From NCBI RefSeq assembly GCF_003710085.1, contig NZ_CP033324.1, forward strand, positions 62,001 to 126,000: 64,000 nt of DNA, in the 5' to 3' direction. This DNA is from Nocardioides pantholopis (GTDB taxonomy: Bacteria; Actinomycetota; Actinomycetes; Propionibacteriales; Nocardioidaceae). Made by a program: the position numbers and the translations under genes. The stretch's first letter is position 1, and each line of letters opens with the position of its first letter. Shown here in pieces: positions 49,878 to 56,959 of the stretch. The notes under the pieces were generated by a model. It was not told the DNA's origin and made no database searches. It was given only the letters and a program-made list of their open reading frames with translations.

Positions 49878-49930
49878 CTGACTACGGATCAGAAGGTTTG
49901 GGGTTCGAATCCCTACAGGCGCACAGATCG
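49878..49930 (+). repeat. Right attachment-site repeat (attR core, 53 bp)
   Basis: A perfect copy of 41631-41683, the 3' half of tRNA-Arg(ACG) from the anticodon stem on. It lacks an acceptor 5' strand and D arm, so it is not a tRNA gene. Confidence 0.95.
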
Positions 49931-49934
49931 ACCG

Positions 49935-49966
49935 AAGCCCCGGGCCAGCACGCTGGCCCGGGGCTT
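49935..49966 (+). terminator. Displaced original terminator of the tRNA-Arg gene
   Basis: AAGCCCCGGGCCAGC and GCTGGCCCGGGGCTT are exact complements with almost no spacer, followed by TCTCTATTT. Before integration this would have followed the tRNA by about 11 nt. Confidence 0.88.
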
Positions 49967-50098
49967 TCTCTATTTCGCTCCGGGGGCGACCCGAGTGGAC
50001 TGGACCGCTGTTTCGCAGGGGCGCACCCCGGGGAGCAATGGGACGAGGGACCCCCGGTCCCGACCCACCCGCTCGGGCGTCGAGAAGGAAGCCACCAC

Positions 50099-50878
50099 GT
50101 GAACCTGTTCAGTCGCACCGCCGCCGCCGCTGTCACGGCTCTGGCGCTCGCCATCCCCACCGGTACCTTCGTCGCGAGCGCCCAGGCCGCGCCGGGCGAC
50201 TCGGTCACCGCCGCCGCGAACGGGCAGGACTCTGAGCGGCAGAAGCCCAAGAAGGGCAAGAAGGGCAAGAAGGGCAAGCTCTCGCTCAAGCGGTCCGCCG
50301 CCTACTCCCACGTCGGCCAGCCCGGCGTGAAGGTCACCGCGGTGGTGAAGAAGAAGCGGGCCAAGGGCAAGGTCACGTTCAGCGTCAACGGCGCGAAGGC
50401 CCGGAAGGTCAAGCTCAAGAAGGGCAAGGCCTCCTTCCGGCTGCCGAGCGGCAATGCCCCCGGGACCTACAAGGTGACCGCGAAGTACAAGGGCGCGAAG
50501 AAGGCCACCAAGGTCCGCGTCTACAACTCCGCGATCCAGCTGTCCGCGACGTCCTTCACGATCTCCAAGTCCGCCGACAGCTACGACCTGCCGGCCCTCA
50601 CCGGCTCGGTCGTCTTCAAGGGCACGCCGGCGAAGAAGGGCTACGTCGACATCTACCAGGACGGCCGCAACAAGGCGGGCAGCAGCTCGCCGTACTACTG
50701 CTGCATGGCCTCGGTCGCCAGCAACGGCACCTTCCAGTTCTCCTCCTACACCTTCCTCGGCGAGGTGCAGGAGAAGAAGCAGCCCGGCACCTACACCTAC
50801 CAGGCCTTCTACACCGACGGCCCGGCGTTCGCCGACTACATCTACTCCACCCCGATCACCGTGACCGTCACGCCCTGA
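50099..50878 (+). CDS. Secreted lysine-rich Ig-like repeat protein
   Basis: A 259-residue exported protein. GTG 50099, preceded by AAGGAAG, starts a signal peptide (NLFSRTAAAAVTALALAIPTGTFVASAQAA). A basic linker with GKKGKKGK repeats follows, then one bacterial Ig-like domain (SHVGQPGVKVTAVVKKKRAKGKVTFSVNGAKARKVKLKKGKASFRLP) and a second beta-rich domain with Tyr/Cys (SSPYYCCMASVASNGTFQFSSYTFLGEV). The many lysines suggest binding to teichoic or teichuronic acids in the cell wall. It lies just outside the island. A strong hairpin follows. Confidence 0.75.
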   Translation: MNLFSRTAAAAVTALALAIPTGTFVASAQAAPGDSVTAAANGQDSERQKPKKGKKGKKGKLSLKRSAAYSHVGQPGVKVTAVVKKKRAKGKVTFSVNGAKARKVKLKKGKASFRLPSGNAPGTYKVTAKYKGAKKATKVRVYNSAIQLSATSFTISKSADSYDLPALTGSVVFKGTPAKKGYVDIYQDGRNKAGSSSPYYCCMASVASNGTFQFSSYTFLGEVQEKKQPGTYTYQAFYTDGPAFADYIYSTPITVTVTP

Positions 50879-50893
50879 CGTCTCGATCCTGAG

Positions 50894-50924
50894 GACGGCC
50901 CGCCAGCGATGCTGGCGGGCCGTC
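50894..50924 (+). terminator. Hairpin terminator after the secreted Ig-like gene
   Basis: GACGGCCCGCCAGC (50894-50907) pairs perfectly with GCTGGCGGGCCGTC (50911-50924) over a 3-nt loop, 15 bp after the stop codon. Confidence 0.88.
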
Positions 50925-51062
50925 GTCGTGTGTGCGGTCCTGGTCCCGGCCCGCGACGTGAGATCGACGCCACTGCGGCCGTAGGGATCGGACACCCCGT
51001 GGATGTAGCCGACGCGGCGTCGGTATCGTTGTCGACATGGTGTCGGTAATCCGGTTGTTCCC

Positions 51063-52202
51063 ATGAGGCCGTCCTTCCTCGCGATCCGCGAGCTGTCCTT
51101 CGCGCGTGGCCGGTTCGCGCTGATGGGCGTCGTGGTGGCTCTCATCGCCGTGCTGATGGTGCTGCTCAGCGGACTGTCGGTCGGCCTGGTCAATGACGGT
51201 GTCTCAGGCCTGCAGCGCCTGCCCGTCACGTCCCTGGCGTTCCAGGAAGACGTCGAGAAGAGCTCGGCGTACTCGCGCAGCGTGGTGAGCACCGAGGCGG
51301 CGGACGCCTGGGCGCAGCGGCCCGACGTCGCGGAGGCCGCGCCCTTCGGCAACACCCTGGCGAACGGACGCACCACCGAGGGGGTCGAGATCGACCTCGC
51401 GCTGTTCGGTGTCGAGCTGGGCTCCTTCGTGGATCCCGGCGTCGCCGAGGGCGAGCGCCTGCGCGCAGACAACGAGGTCGTCATCTCCGCCTCGGCGGCC
51501 GACGAGGGCGTCGAGCTCGGGCACACAGTGGTCCTGGAGCCGAGCGGCATGGAGCTGAAGGTCGTGGGGATCCTGGCCGACCAGCACACCTACGGCCACG
51601 TGGACATCGGCTACCTCTCGCTGCGCAGCTGGCAGGAGGCGAAGGCCGGCGTCCGGCCGGGCGACGCGGTCGCCGACCGGGTCTACGAGGAGGCGACCGC
51701 GGTGGCCGTCCGGGCTGCCGACGGGGCCGAGGTCGACCTGGCCGCAGGCGACGAGGCCGCGGGCACGACGTCGCTGACCCTCGAGGACTCCTTCGACGCC
51801 TCGCCGGGCTACTCGGCGGAGACCTCCACCCTCCAGCTCATCCAGGGGTTCCTCTACGTCATCTCCGCGCTGGTCGTCGGCGCGTTCTTCACAGTTCTCA
51901 CCGTGCAGCGCAAGGGGGAGATCGCGGTGCTCCGGGCGCTCGGCGCCAGCACCGGCTACCTCCTGCGCGAGAGCCTGCTGCAGTCGATCGTGCTGCTGGC
52001 CGTCTCCGCCGGGATCGGGATCGCTGCGGGCGTCGGACTCGGTCTCGCGATCGGCGCCACCGAGATGCCGTTCGCGCTGGAGGCCGGTCCGATCGTCGCG
52101 GCGACCCTGCTCCTGCTCGTCCTCGGCGTCGCGGGAGCCGCGGTCGCGGTCCTGCGCATCACCCGGGTCGACCCGCTGACTGCTCTGGGAGGCAGCCGAT
52201 GA
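51063..52202 (+). CDS. ABC exporter permease, FtsX/MacB-like
   Basis: A 379-residue permease with the FtsX-domain layout. One N-terminal helix (FALMGVVVALIAVLMVLLSGLSVGLV) is followed by a large extracytoplasmic domain (about residues 45-260), then three helices at the C-terminus (LQLIQGFLYVISALVVGAFFTVLTVQRKGEIAVLRALGAST and on). The RKGEIAVLRALGAS motif is characteristic. It is paired with the ATPase gene that starts inside its stop codon. Upstream there is a TGTCGACA palindrome flanked by direct GTCGGTA repeats (51019 and 51042), possibly where the downstream TetR binds. Confidence 0.88.
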   Translation: MRPSFLAIRELSFARGRFALMGVVVALIAVLMVLLSGLSVGLVNDGVSGLQRLPVTSLAFQEDVEKSSAYSRSVVSTEAADAWAQRPDVAEAAPFGNTLANGRTTEGVEIDLALFGVELGSFVDPGVAEGERLRADNEVVISASAADEGVELGHTVVLEPSGMELKVVGILADQHTYGHVDIGYLSLRSWQEAKAGVRPGDAVADRVYEEATAVAVRAADGAEVDLAAGDEAAGTTSLTLEDSFDASPGYSAETSTLQLIQGFLYVISALVVGAFFTVLTVQRKGEIAVLRALGASTGYLLRESLLQSIVLLAVSAGIGIAAGVGLGLAIGATEMPFALEAGPIVAATLLLLVLGVAGAAVAVLRITRVDPLTALGGSR

Positions 52203-52873
52203 ACGCCGCACTGTCCATCTCCGAGGTCACGCTCGTCCACGGGGACGGCGAGGAGACCGTCACAGCGCTCGACGGCGTCACGCTGCGGGTGGGCCGCGGT
52301 GAGCTGGTGGCGGTCGTCGGCCCCTCGGGTTCGGGCAAGTCGAGCCTGCTGGCGGTCGCGGGGGCGCTGACCACGCCCACCTCGGGCGAGGTCCGGCTCG
52401 GCGAGCTGGACCTGGTCGCCGCCACGCCGCGCCAGCGCGACGCCGTACGCCGCGACCGGATCGGCTTCGTCTTCCAGTCCAGCAACCTGGTCCCCGCGCT
52501 CACCGCCGTCGACCAGCTCCGGCTGCCCGGCACGTTCCGGCGCTCCGGCGCCGGCCGGGACCCGCTCGAGCTGCTCGCCGAGGTCGGCATGGACCACAAG
52601 GCCACGCGTCGCCCGCACGAGCTCTCCGGCGGTGAGCGCCAGCGCGTCGGCATCGCCCGCGCGCTCGTGAACCGGCCCGAGGTGCTCCTGGTCGACGAGC
52701 CCACGGCGGCGCTGGACCGCCAGCGCAGCCAGGACATCGTCGGACTCCTGGCCCGGGAGACCCACGGGCACGGGGTCGCCACGGTGATGGTCACCCACGA
52801 CCACGAGGTCCTCGGCCATTGCGACCGGGTCTATGAGATGGTCGACGGGCAGCTGAGGATGCTGGAGGGCTGA
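52199..52873 (+). CDS. ABC exporter ATP-binding protein, LolD/MacB-like
   Basis: A 224-residue ATPase partner of the FtsX-type permease. Walker A is VVGPSGSGKSSLLAV, the Q-loop is FVFQSSNLVPALTAVDQLRLP, the signature is LSGGERQRVGIARAL, Walker B is VLLVDEPTAALDR, and the H-loop is VTHDHEVL. The overlap (ATGA) with the permease gene gives coupled synthesis. Together they form a mechanotransmission-type transporter, likely for a lipid, peptide or drug. The substrate is unknown. Confidence 0.93.
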   Translation: MNAALSISEVTLVHGDGEETVTALDGVTLRVGRGELVAVVGPSGSGKSSLLAVAGALTTPTSGEVRLGELDLVAATPRQRDAVRRDRIGFVFQSSNLVPALTAVDQLRLPGTFRRSGAGRDPLELLAEVGMDHKATRRPHELSGGERQRVGIARALVNRPEVLLVDEPTAALDRQRSQDIVGLLARETHGHGVATVMVTHDHEVLGHCDRVYEMVDGQLRMLEG

Positions 52874-52903
52874 CCCTCCTTCGGGTGGCAGGGAGGGGCG
52901 AGG

Positions 52904-53512
52904 GTGCCGAGGATCGATGCGCCCACGGTCGTCGAGCACCACGCCCGACAGCGCCGGGCGCTGCTGGACGCGGCACGGTCGCTGCTCGCCGAGACCGGCG
53001 AGGCGCCGTCCATGGCGGCAGTGGGTCGTCGAGCCGGCCTCGCGCGCAGCAGCGTCTACCAGTACTTCGGGTCCCCCGAGGCGCTCCTGCACGCCGTGGT
53101 CGCCGACGTGTTCCCCGACTGGGCCGGCCAGGTCCAGCAGCGGGTCGACGAGGCGACGACCCCCGGTGAGAAGGTCTGGGCCTACATCGAGGCGAACGTC
53201 GACCTGTTCGCCAGCTCCGAGCAGGCGGTCGCGCACGCACTGAGCCGGGTGGTCGAGCCGCACGTGCTGCGCGGCCCGATGGAGCAGTTCCACCGGCGGC
53301 TGCAGGTCCCGTTGCGGGAGGCGCTCGCGGCGTACGGCGAGCCGGAGGTGCCCGCCATGGCCGAGCTGATCGACGCGATGATCGTGCAGGCCTCGCGCGG
53401 AGCCGGGTCGGGCGACCCCGAGTGCTCGCCGCAGGAGGTGCAGCGCGACCTGCCCCTGCGGCGGCTGCGGCGACTGCTCGGCGGCTACCTGGGCCTGCCA
53501 CCGGCGCCGTGA
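52904..53512 (+). CDS. TetR-family regulator
   Basis: A 202-residue TetR protein with HTH RRALLDAARSLLAETGEAPSMAAVGRRAGLARSSVYQYFGSPEALLHAVV. The C-terminal domain (YIEANVDLFASSEQAVAHALSRVVEPHVLR) is of the TetR_C type. It starts at GTG 52904, preceded by GGGAGGGGCGAGG. It lies 30 bp after the ABC ATPase gene on the same strand, so it probably controls this operon. Confidence 0.9.
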   Translation: MPRIDAPTVVEHHARQRRALLDAARSLLAETGEAPSMAAVGRRAGLARSSVYQYFGSPEALLHAVVADVFPDWAGQVQQRVDEATTPGEKVWAYIEANVDLFASSEQAVAHALSRVVEPHVLRGPMEQFHRRLQVPLREALAAYGEPEVPAMAELIDAMIVQASRGAGSGDPECSPQEVQRDLPLRRLRRLLGGYLGLPPAP

Positions 53513-53564
53513 CCGGTGGCCTCGGCCGGGTTTCACCGTCGGTGAGTCCGGTCACAGGTGATCC

Positions 53565-54647
53565 ATGTCTCGAGCACCCCACGGCGTCCCTGTCCGCACC
53601 ACCCCACCCCGCTCGCTGCGACGGATGGGCGCCGCCCTCGGGGCCGGGGTCCTGACCGCCGCCCTGGGCGTCGGCATGGTCCCGGCCGCGTCGGCCGGCG
53701 TCACCGACGACTCGGCGCGGGTCGCGCCGAGCAGCATCCTGGTGACCGAGGGTGCTGAGATCGACTACGTCGCGCTGGGCGACTCCTACAGCGCCGGGCC
53801 GCTCGTCCCCGCCCAGCGCGCCGACCCGCTCGGCTGCCTGCGCTCGACCAACAACTACCCGGCCTTCCTGGCCGGCTACTTCGACGTCGCCAGCTACGTC
53901 GACAAGACCTGCTCCGGCGCGCAGACCGCCGACCTCGACCGACGCCGGCAGAAGACGATCCTGCCCGGCCCGCGGCCGCGGCCGCAGGTGGACGCCCTGA
54001 GCGTGGAGACCGACCTGGTGACGATCGGGATCGGCGGCAACGACCACAAGCTGTTCGGGTCGATGATCAAGGTGTGCGGGAAGGTCGCCGAGCTCGCCCC
54101 GAAGGGCGCGCCCTGCCGACGCCACTTCACCACCAAGCGCGGGGTGGACACCAAGCTCCGGGACGCGGCGCGGATCCGCAAGCCGGTGGTCCGGGTGCTG
54201 CGGGCCGTGGCGCGCCGCGCGCCCCGCGCCGAGGTGTACGTCGTGGGCTACCCGCGGCTGCTGCCCCAGAAGGGCACCTGCAAGGCCGTGAAGTTCGCCG
54301 CCGGCGACTACCGGTGGGGCAACCGGGTGGAGCGGCGGCTGAACAAGTCGCTGCGGCAGGCGGCGGCCCGCACCGGCGCGACGTACGTCGACCTGTATCC
54401 GGCCTCGCGCGGGCACGACGCCTGCGCCGGCAAGGAGGCGTGGGTCAACGGGAGCACGCTCAACCCGCTCCGGGCTGCCGACTTCCACCCGTTCCTGCGC
54501 GGCATGCGCGGCGCGGCCCAGGAGATCTACCGCCAGCTGACCGGCGGCCGGACGGCCCCCGGCGACGCCGTCGCGCTCCCGCCGGTCGCCCTGCCGCGGG
54601 CCACCACCGACCCCGCTGTCATCGCCGAGCGGCTCGCGGCGCGCTGA
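53565..54647 (+). CDS. Secreted SGNH-family lipase/esterase
   Basis: A 360-residue exported hydrolase. A twin-arginine-poor signal (RRMGAALGAGVLTAALGVGMVPAASAG) is followed by block I YVALGDSYSAG with the nucleophile Ser, block III GIGGNDHKLF with oxyanion Gly/Asn, and block V ADFHPFLRGM with the catalytic Asp-x-x-His. Six cysteines are placed as in Streptomyces SGNH lipases/esterases. It probably cleaves extracellular lipids or esters. ATG 53565 has AGGTGAT upstream. Confidence 0.92.
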   Translation: MSRAPHGVPVRTTPPRSLRRMGAALGAGVLTAALGVGMVPAASAGVTDDSARVAPSSILVTEGAEIDYVALGDSYSAGPLVPAQRADPLGCLRSTNNYPAFLAGYFDVASYVDKTCSGAQTADLDRRRQKTILPGPRPRPQVDALSVETDLVTIGIGGNDHKLFGSMIKVCGKVAELAPKGAPCRRHFTTKRGVDTKLRDAARIRKPVVRVLRAVARRAPRAEVYVVGYPRLLPQKGTCKAVKFAAGDYRWGNRVERRLNKSLRQAAARTGATYVDLYPASRGHDACAGKEAWVNGSTLNPLRAADFHPFLRGMRGAAQEIYRQLTGGRTAPGDAVALPPVALPRATTDPAVIAERLAAR

Positions 54648-54721
54648 CCGTCCGGCCCCATCGGCCACACTGACGGGGAGGGGCGGTGGCGTCCCGGAGG
54701 ACCGAGCCCAGGAGGAGACCG

Positions 54722-55888
54722 ATGAATCTCACCGCAGTGCGCCTCGGTGGGCGGCCGGACCTGCCGCTGCTGGTCCTCGGACCCGCGCTCGGCACCACCG
54801 CCCAGACGCTGTGGGCCGACACGGCGGCCCGGCTCGCCCCCGACTTCCAGGTGGTCGGCTGGGACCTGCCCGGCCACGGCACCAACACCCTGGTCCCCGA
54901 GCACCCGGTCGAGGTCGCCGACCTGGCGGCCGCCGTGCTGGACCTCGTCGACGACATGGCCTCGGGCCTGGAGGTGCCGACCTTCCACTACGCCGGGGTG
55001 GGCGCCGGCGGGGCCGTCGGGCTGCAGCTCCTCCTCGATGCCCCGGCGCGGGTCGCCTCCGCCGTCCTGGTCAGCACGCGCGCCGCGCCCGGCGACAACG
55101 ACTGGGCCGGGCGCGCCGCCACCGTCCGGGAGGGCGGCACCGCCGCCTGTCTCGACGACGCGGCCCGGCGCTGGTTCGCGCCGACCTTCGAGGCCCGCGA
55201 GCCGCGGCGCTGCGCCGCCCTCCTGGACGCGCTGCGCGGGACCGACCCCGAGGGGTATGCAGTGGTGTGCGAGGCCCTGGCCCGCTTCGACGTGCGGGAC
55301 CGGCTCGGTGAGGTGGCCGCACCCGTCGTGACCGTCGCCGGCGGCCACGACGTCCCCGCCGCCGCGACGGGTCCCCGCGAGATCGCCGACGGCGTACGGC
55401 ACGGCCGCGCGGTGGTGCTCGACGGCGTCGCCCGGCTGGTGCCGGCCGAGGCCCCCGAGGCCTTCGCCCGGCTGGTGCGCGACCAGGTGCTCGGGCCCAG
55501 TCGGGACACGATGACGGTCGCGGAGGTCCGCAAGGCGGGGATGGCGGTACGCCGTGAGGTGCTGGGCGCGGCCTACGTGGACCGCGCCATGGCCGCGGCC
55601 ACCGAGGTGACCCGCGACTTCCAGGAGCTGATCACCGAGTACGCCTGGGGCGGCATCTGGTCCCGGCCGGGCCTGGACCGGCGGTCTCGGTCGATGATCG
55701 CCGTGACCGCGCTGGTCGCGCGCGGCCACCACGAGGAGCTCGCGATGCACCTGCGGGCGGCGCGGACCAACGGGCTCACCGTGGAGGAGATCACCGAGGT
55801 GCTGATGCAGACGGCCGTCTACTGCGGTGTCCCGGAGGCCAACATCGCGTTCCGGATCGCCCAGCAGGTGTTCGCCGAGGAGCGCTGA
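54722..55888 (+). CDS. PcaL-like fusion: inactive-looking enol-lactonase domain plus carboxymuconolactone decarboxylase domain
   Basis: A 388-residue protein. Residues 1-260 are an alpha/beta-hydrolase like 3-oxoadipate enol-lactone hydrolase (PcaD), and residues 265-388 a 4-carboxymuconolactone decarboxylase (PcaC) domain (AAYVDRAMAAATEVTRDFQELITEYAWGGIWSRPGLDRRSRSMIAVTALVARGHHEELAMHLRAARTNGLT). The nucleophile elbow reads YAGVGAGGAVG, so position 94 is Gly (codon GGC at 55001) instead of Ser. The usual catalytic His is Arg238 (GVARLVPAEAP instead of AHL). The hydrolase half is therefore probably inactive. No other protocatechuate gene is nearby. AGGAGGAGACCG precedes ATG 54722. Confidence 0.85.
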   Translation: MNLTAVRLGGRPDLPLLVLGPALGTTAQTLWADTAARLAPDFQVVGWDLPGHGTNTLVPEHPVEVADLAAAVLDLVDDMASGLEVPTFHYAGVGAGGAVGLQLLLDAPARVASAVLVSTRAAPGDNDWAGRAATVREGGTAACLDDAARRWFAPTFEAREPRRCAALLDALRGTDPEGYAVVCEALARFDVRDRLGEVAAPVVTVAGGHDVPAAATGPREIADGVRHGRAVVLDGVARLVPAEAPEAFARLVRDQVLGPSRDTMTVAEVRKAGMAVRREVLGAAYVDRAMAAATEVTRDFQELITEYAWGGIWSRPGLDRRSRSMIAVTALVARGHHEELAMHLRAARTNGLTVEEITEVLMQTAVYCGVPEANIAFRIAQQVFAEER

Positions 55889-55904
55889 GCCCGGCCCGGG
55901 TCGC

Positions 55905-56303
55905 TCAGGTGGTGTGTACGACGTACACGTCGCACTCGGCGTGGTGGGTCACCGCGCCCGGGATCGAGCCGAGGCCCCGCAGCGGGCTCTGCAGGCGGCG
56001 GTTGCCGACCACCACCAGGTCCGCGTCGAGGTCGGCGGCCTGCTCGACGAGCACCTCCGCGGCCCGGCCGGGCAGCGCGTCGATGGTGATGTCGTCGTGG
56101 AAGGCCAGCAGGCGGGCCCGCTCCTCCTGGACCACCGCGAGCGCCCGCTCGGCGTCGCTGACCCGCCCGCGCCCCTCGCCGTCGGGGCGGTGCACGCAGA
56201 TCACGTGCAGCCGGGCGCCGTACCGCGAGGCCAGGTCGGCGGCCCGGGTGGCCGCGGCCGAGGCGGTCGTGCTGCCGTCGATGCCGACGAGGATGAGCTT
56301 CAC
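55905..56303 (-). CDS. Universal stress protein
   Basis: A 132-residue UspA-fold protein. It has ILVGIDGSTTASAAATRAADLASRYGARLHVICVH at the N-terminus, and the ATP-binding pattern DLVVVGNRRLQSPLRGLGSIPGAVTHHAECDVYVVHTT, which fits G-x2-G-x9-G-[ST] except that Ala precedes the Val-Thr. Usp proteins accumulate under stress or stationary phase. GTG 56303 has CAGGAGG just before it. It is convergent with the PcaL-like gene and divergent from the membrane protein gene. Confidence 0.9.
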   Translation of the reverse strand: MKLILVGIDGSTTASAAATRAADLASRYGARLHVICVHRPDGEGRGRVSDAERALAVVQEERARLLAFHDDITIDALPGRAAEVLVEQAADLDADLVVVGNRRLQSPLRGLGSIPGAVTHHAECDVYVVHTT

Positions 56304-56406
56304 ACGGACCTCCTGGGAGACGGGTCCGGTGATCGTATCGTCTATATGTTGAATCACCCGTCCCCGGCTGTCGGCGTCGTTGGTCCGATCTGGGATGCTG
56401 AGGGGC

Positions 56407-56901
56407 ATGATGCGCGCGGCCCGACGGATCACCCTCGAGGTGCTCGGCTGGCTTCTCGTGGTCGCCGGCATCGCCGCACTGGTGCTTCCCGGCCCGGGCC
56501 TGCTGATGCTCTTCGGGGGCATCGCGATCCTCTCCCAGCAGTACGAGTGGGCCGAGCGGCGCCTCGAGCCGCTGAAGTTCCGGGCGCTCAAGGGCGCCGC
56601 CGAGAGCGTCGAGACCTGGGTCCGGATCACGCTGTCCTCCCTGGCCGCGCTGGTCCTGCTGGGCTGCGGCGTGGTCTGGGTCGTCGGCCCGGACGTGCCG
56701 GGCTGGTGGCCCGTGGCCGAGCGCTGGTGGCTCCCGGGCGAGGACGTCACCGGCGTCACCCAGGTGCTCTCCGCGCTCGTGGCCCTCGCGCTGATCGTCT
56801 ACAGCTACCGCCGATTCCACGGCAACCCGGACGCGGTCGCGGAGTTGGAGGCCGACATGCACCGCGCCCAGGAGGACCGGGAGCGCCGGGCCGAGGTCTG
56901 A
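56407..56901 (+). CDS. PGPGW-family membrane protein
   Basis: A 164-residue protein with three or four transmembrane helices. The signature LLVVAGIAALVLPGPGLLMLFGGIAIL contains the LPGPG core that names the family of putative transmembrane PGPGW proteins, whose function is unknown. An acidic/basic helical tail (DAVAELEADMHRAQEDRERRAEV) is cytoplasmic. ATG 56407 is followed immediately by a second ATG. Confidence 0.82.
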   Translation: MMRAARRITLEVLGWLLVVAGIAALVLPGPGLLMLFGGIAILSQQYEWAERRLEPLKFRALKGAAESVETWVRITLSSLAALVLLGCGVVWVVGPDVPGWWPVAERWWLPGEDVTGVTQVLSALVALALIVYSYRRFHGNPDAVAELEADMHRAQEDRERRAEV

Positions 56902-56959
56902 TCGCGGTCGCCCACGGGTCCGGACGCCCGTGTCGGACCCGCGTGGAATGCTGCGCGCT

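Larger units (their letters stand above)
41631..49930. mobile_element. 8.2-kb genomic island integrated in tRNA-Arg(ACG), apparently immobilised
   Basis: Perfect 53-bp direct repeats at 41631-41683 and 49878-49930 bound the segment. The left one is part of the intact tRNA-Arg gene. The first genes inside the left end are excisionase-like and tyrosine-integrase-like remnants, the usual layout of tRNA-borne elements. The cargo is a lipoprotein, a cold-shock remnant, LLM monooxygenase, a broken flavin reductase, an F420/NADP oxidoreductase-like gene, an MFS exporter, TetR and a broken DUF6228 gene. No replication, packaging or conjugation gene is seen, so it may be a deletion remnant or a small satellite-like island. 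Confidence 0.92.

Noticed and set aside
49878..49930. Second tRNA-Arg gene
   Set aside because: Only the 3' half is present. There is no acceptor 5' strand or D arm upstream, so it is an attachment-site copy.
53565..55888. Protocatechuate (pca) operon
   Set aside because: Only the PcaL-like gene is present. Its neighbours are a secreted esterase and a stress protein, and its hydrolase half looks inactive.
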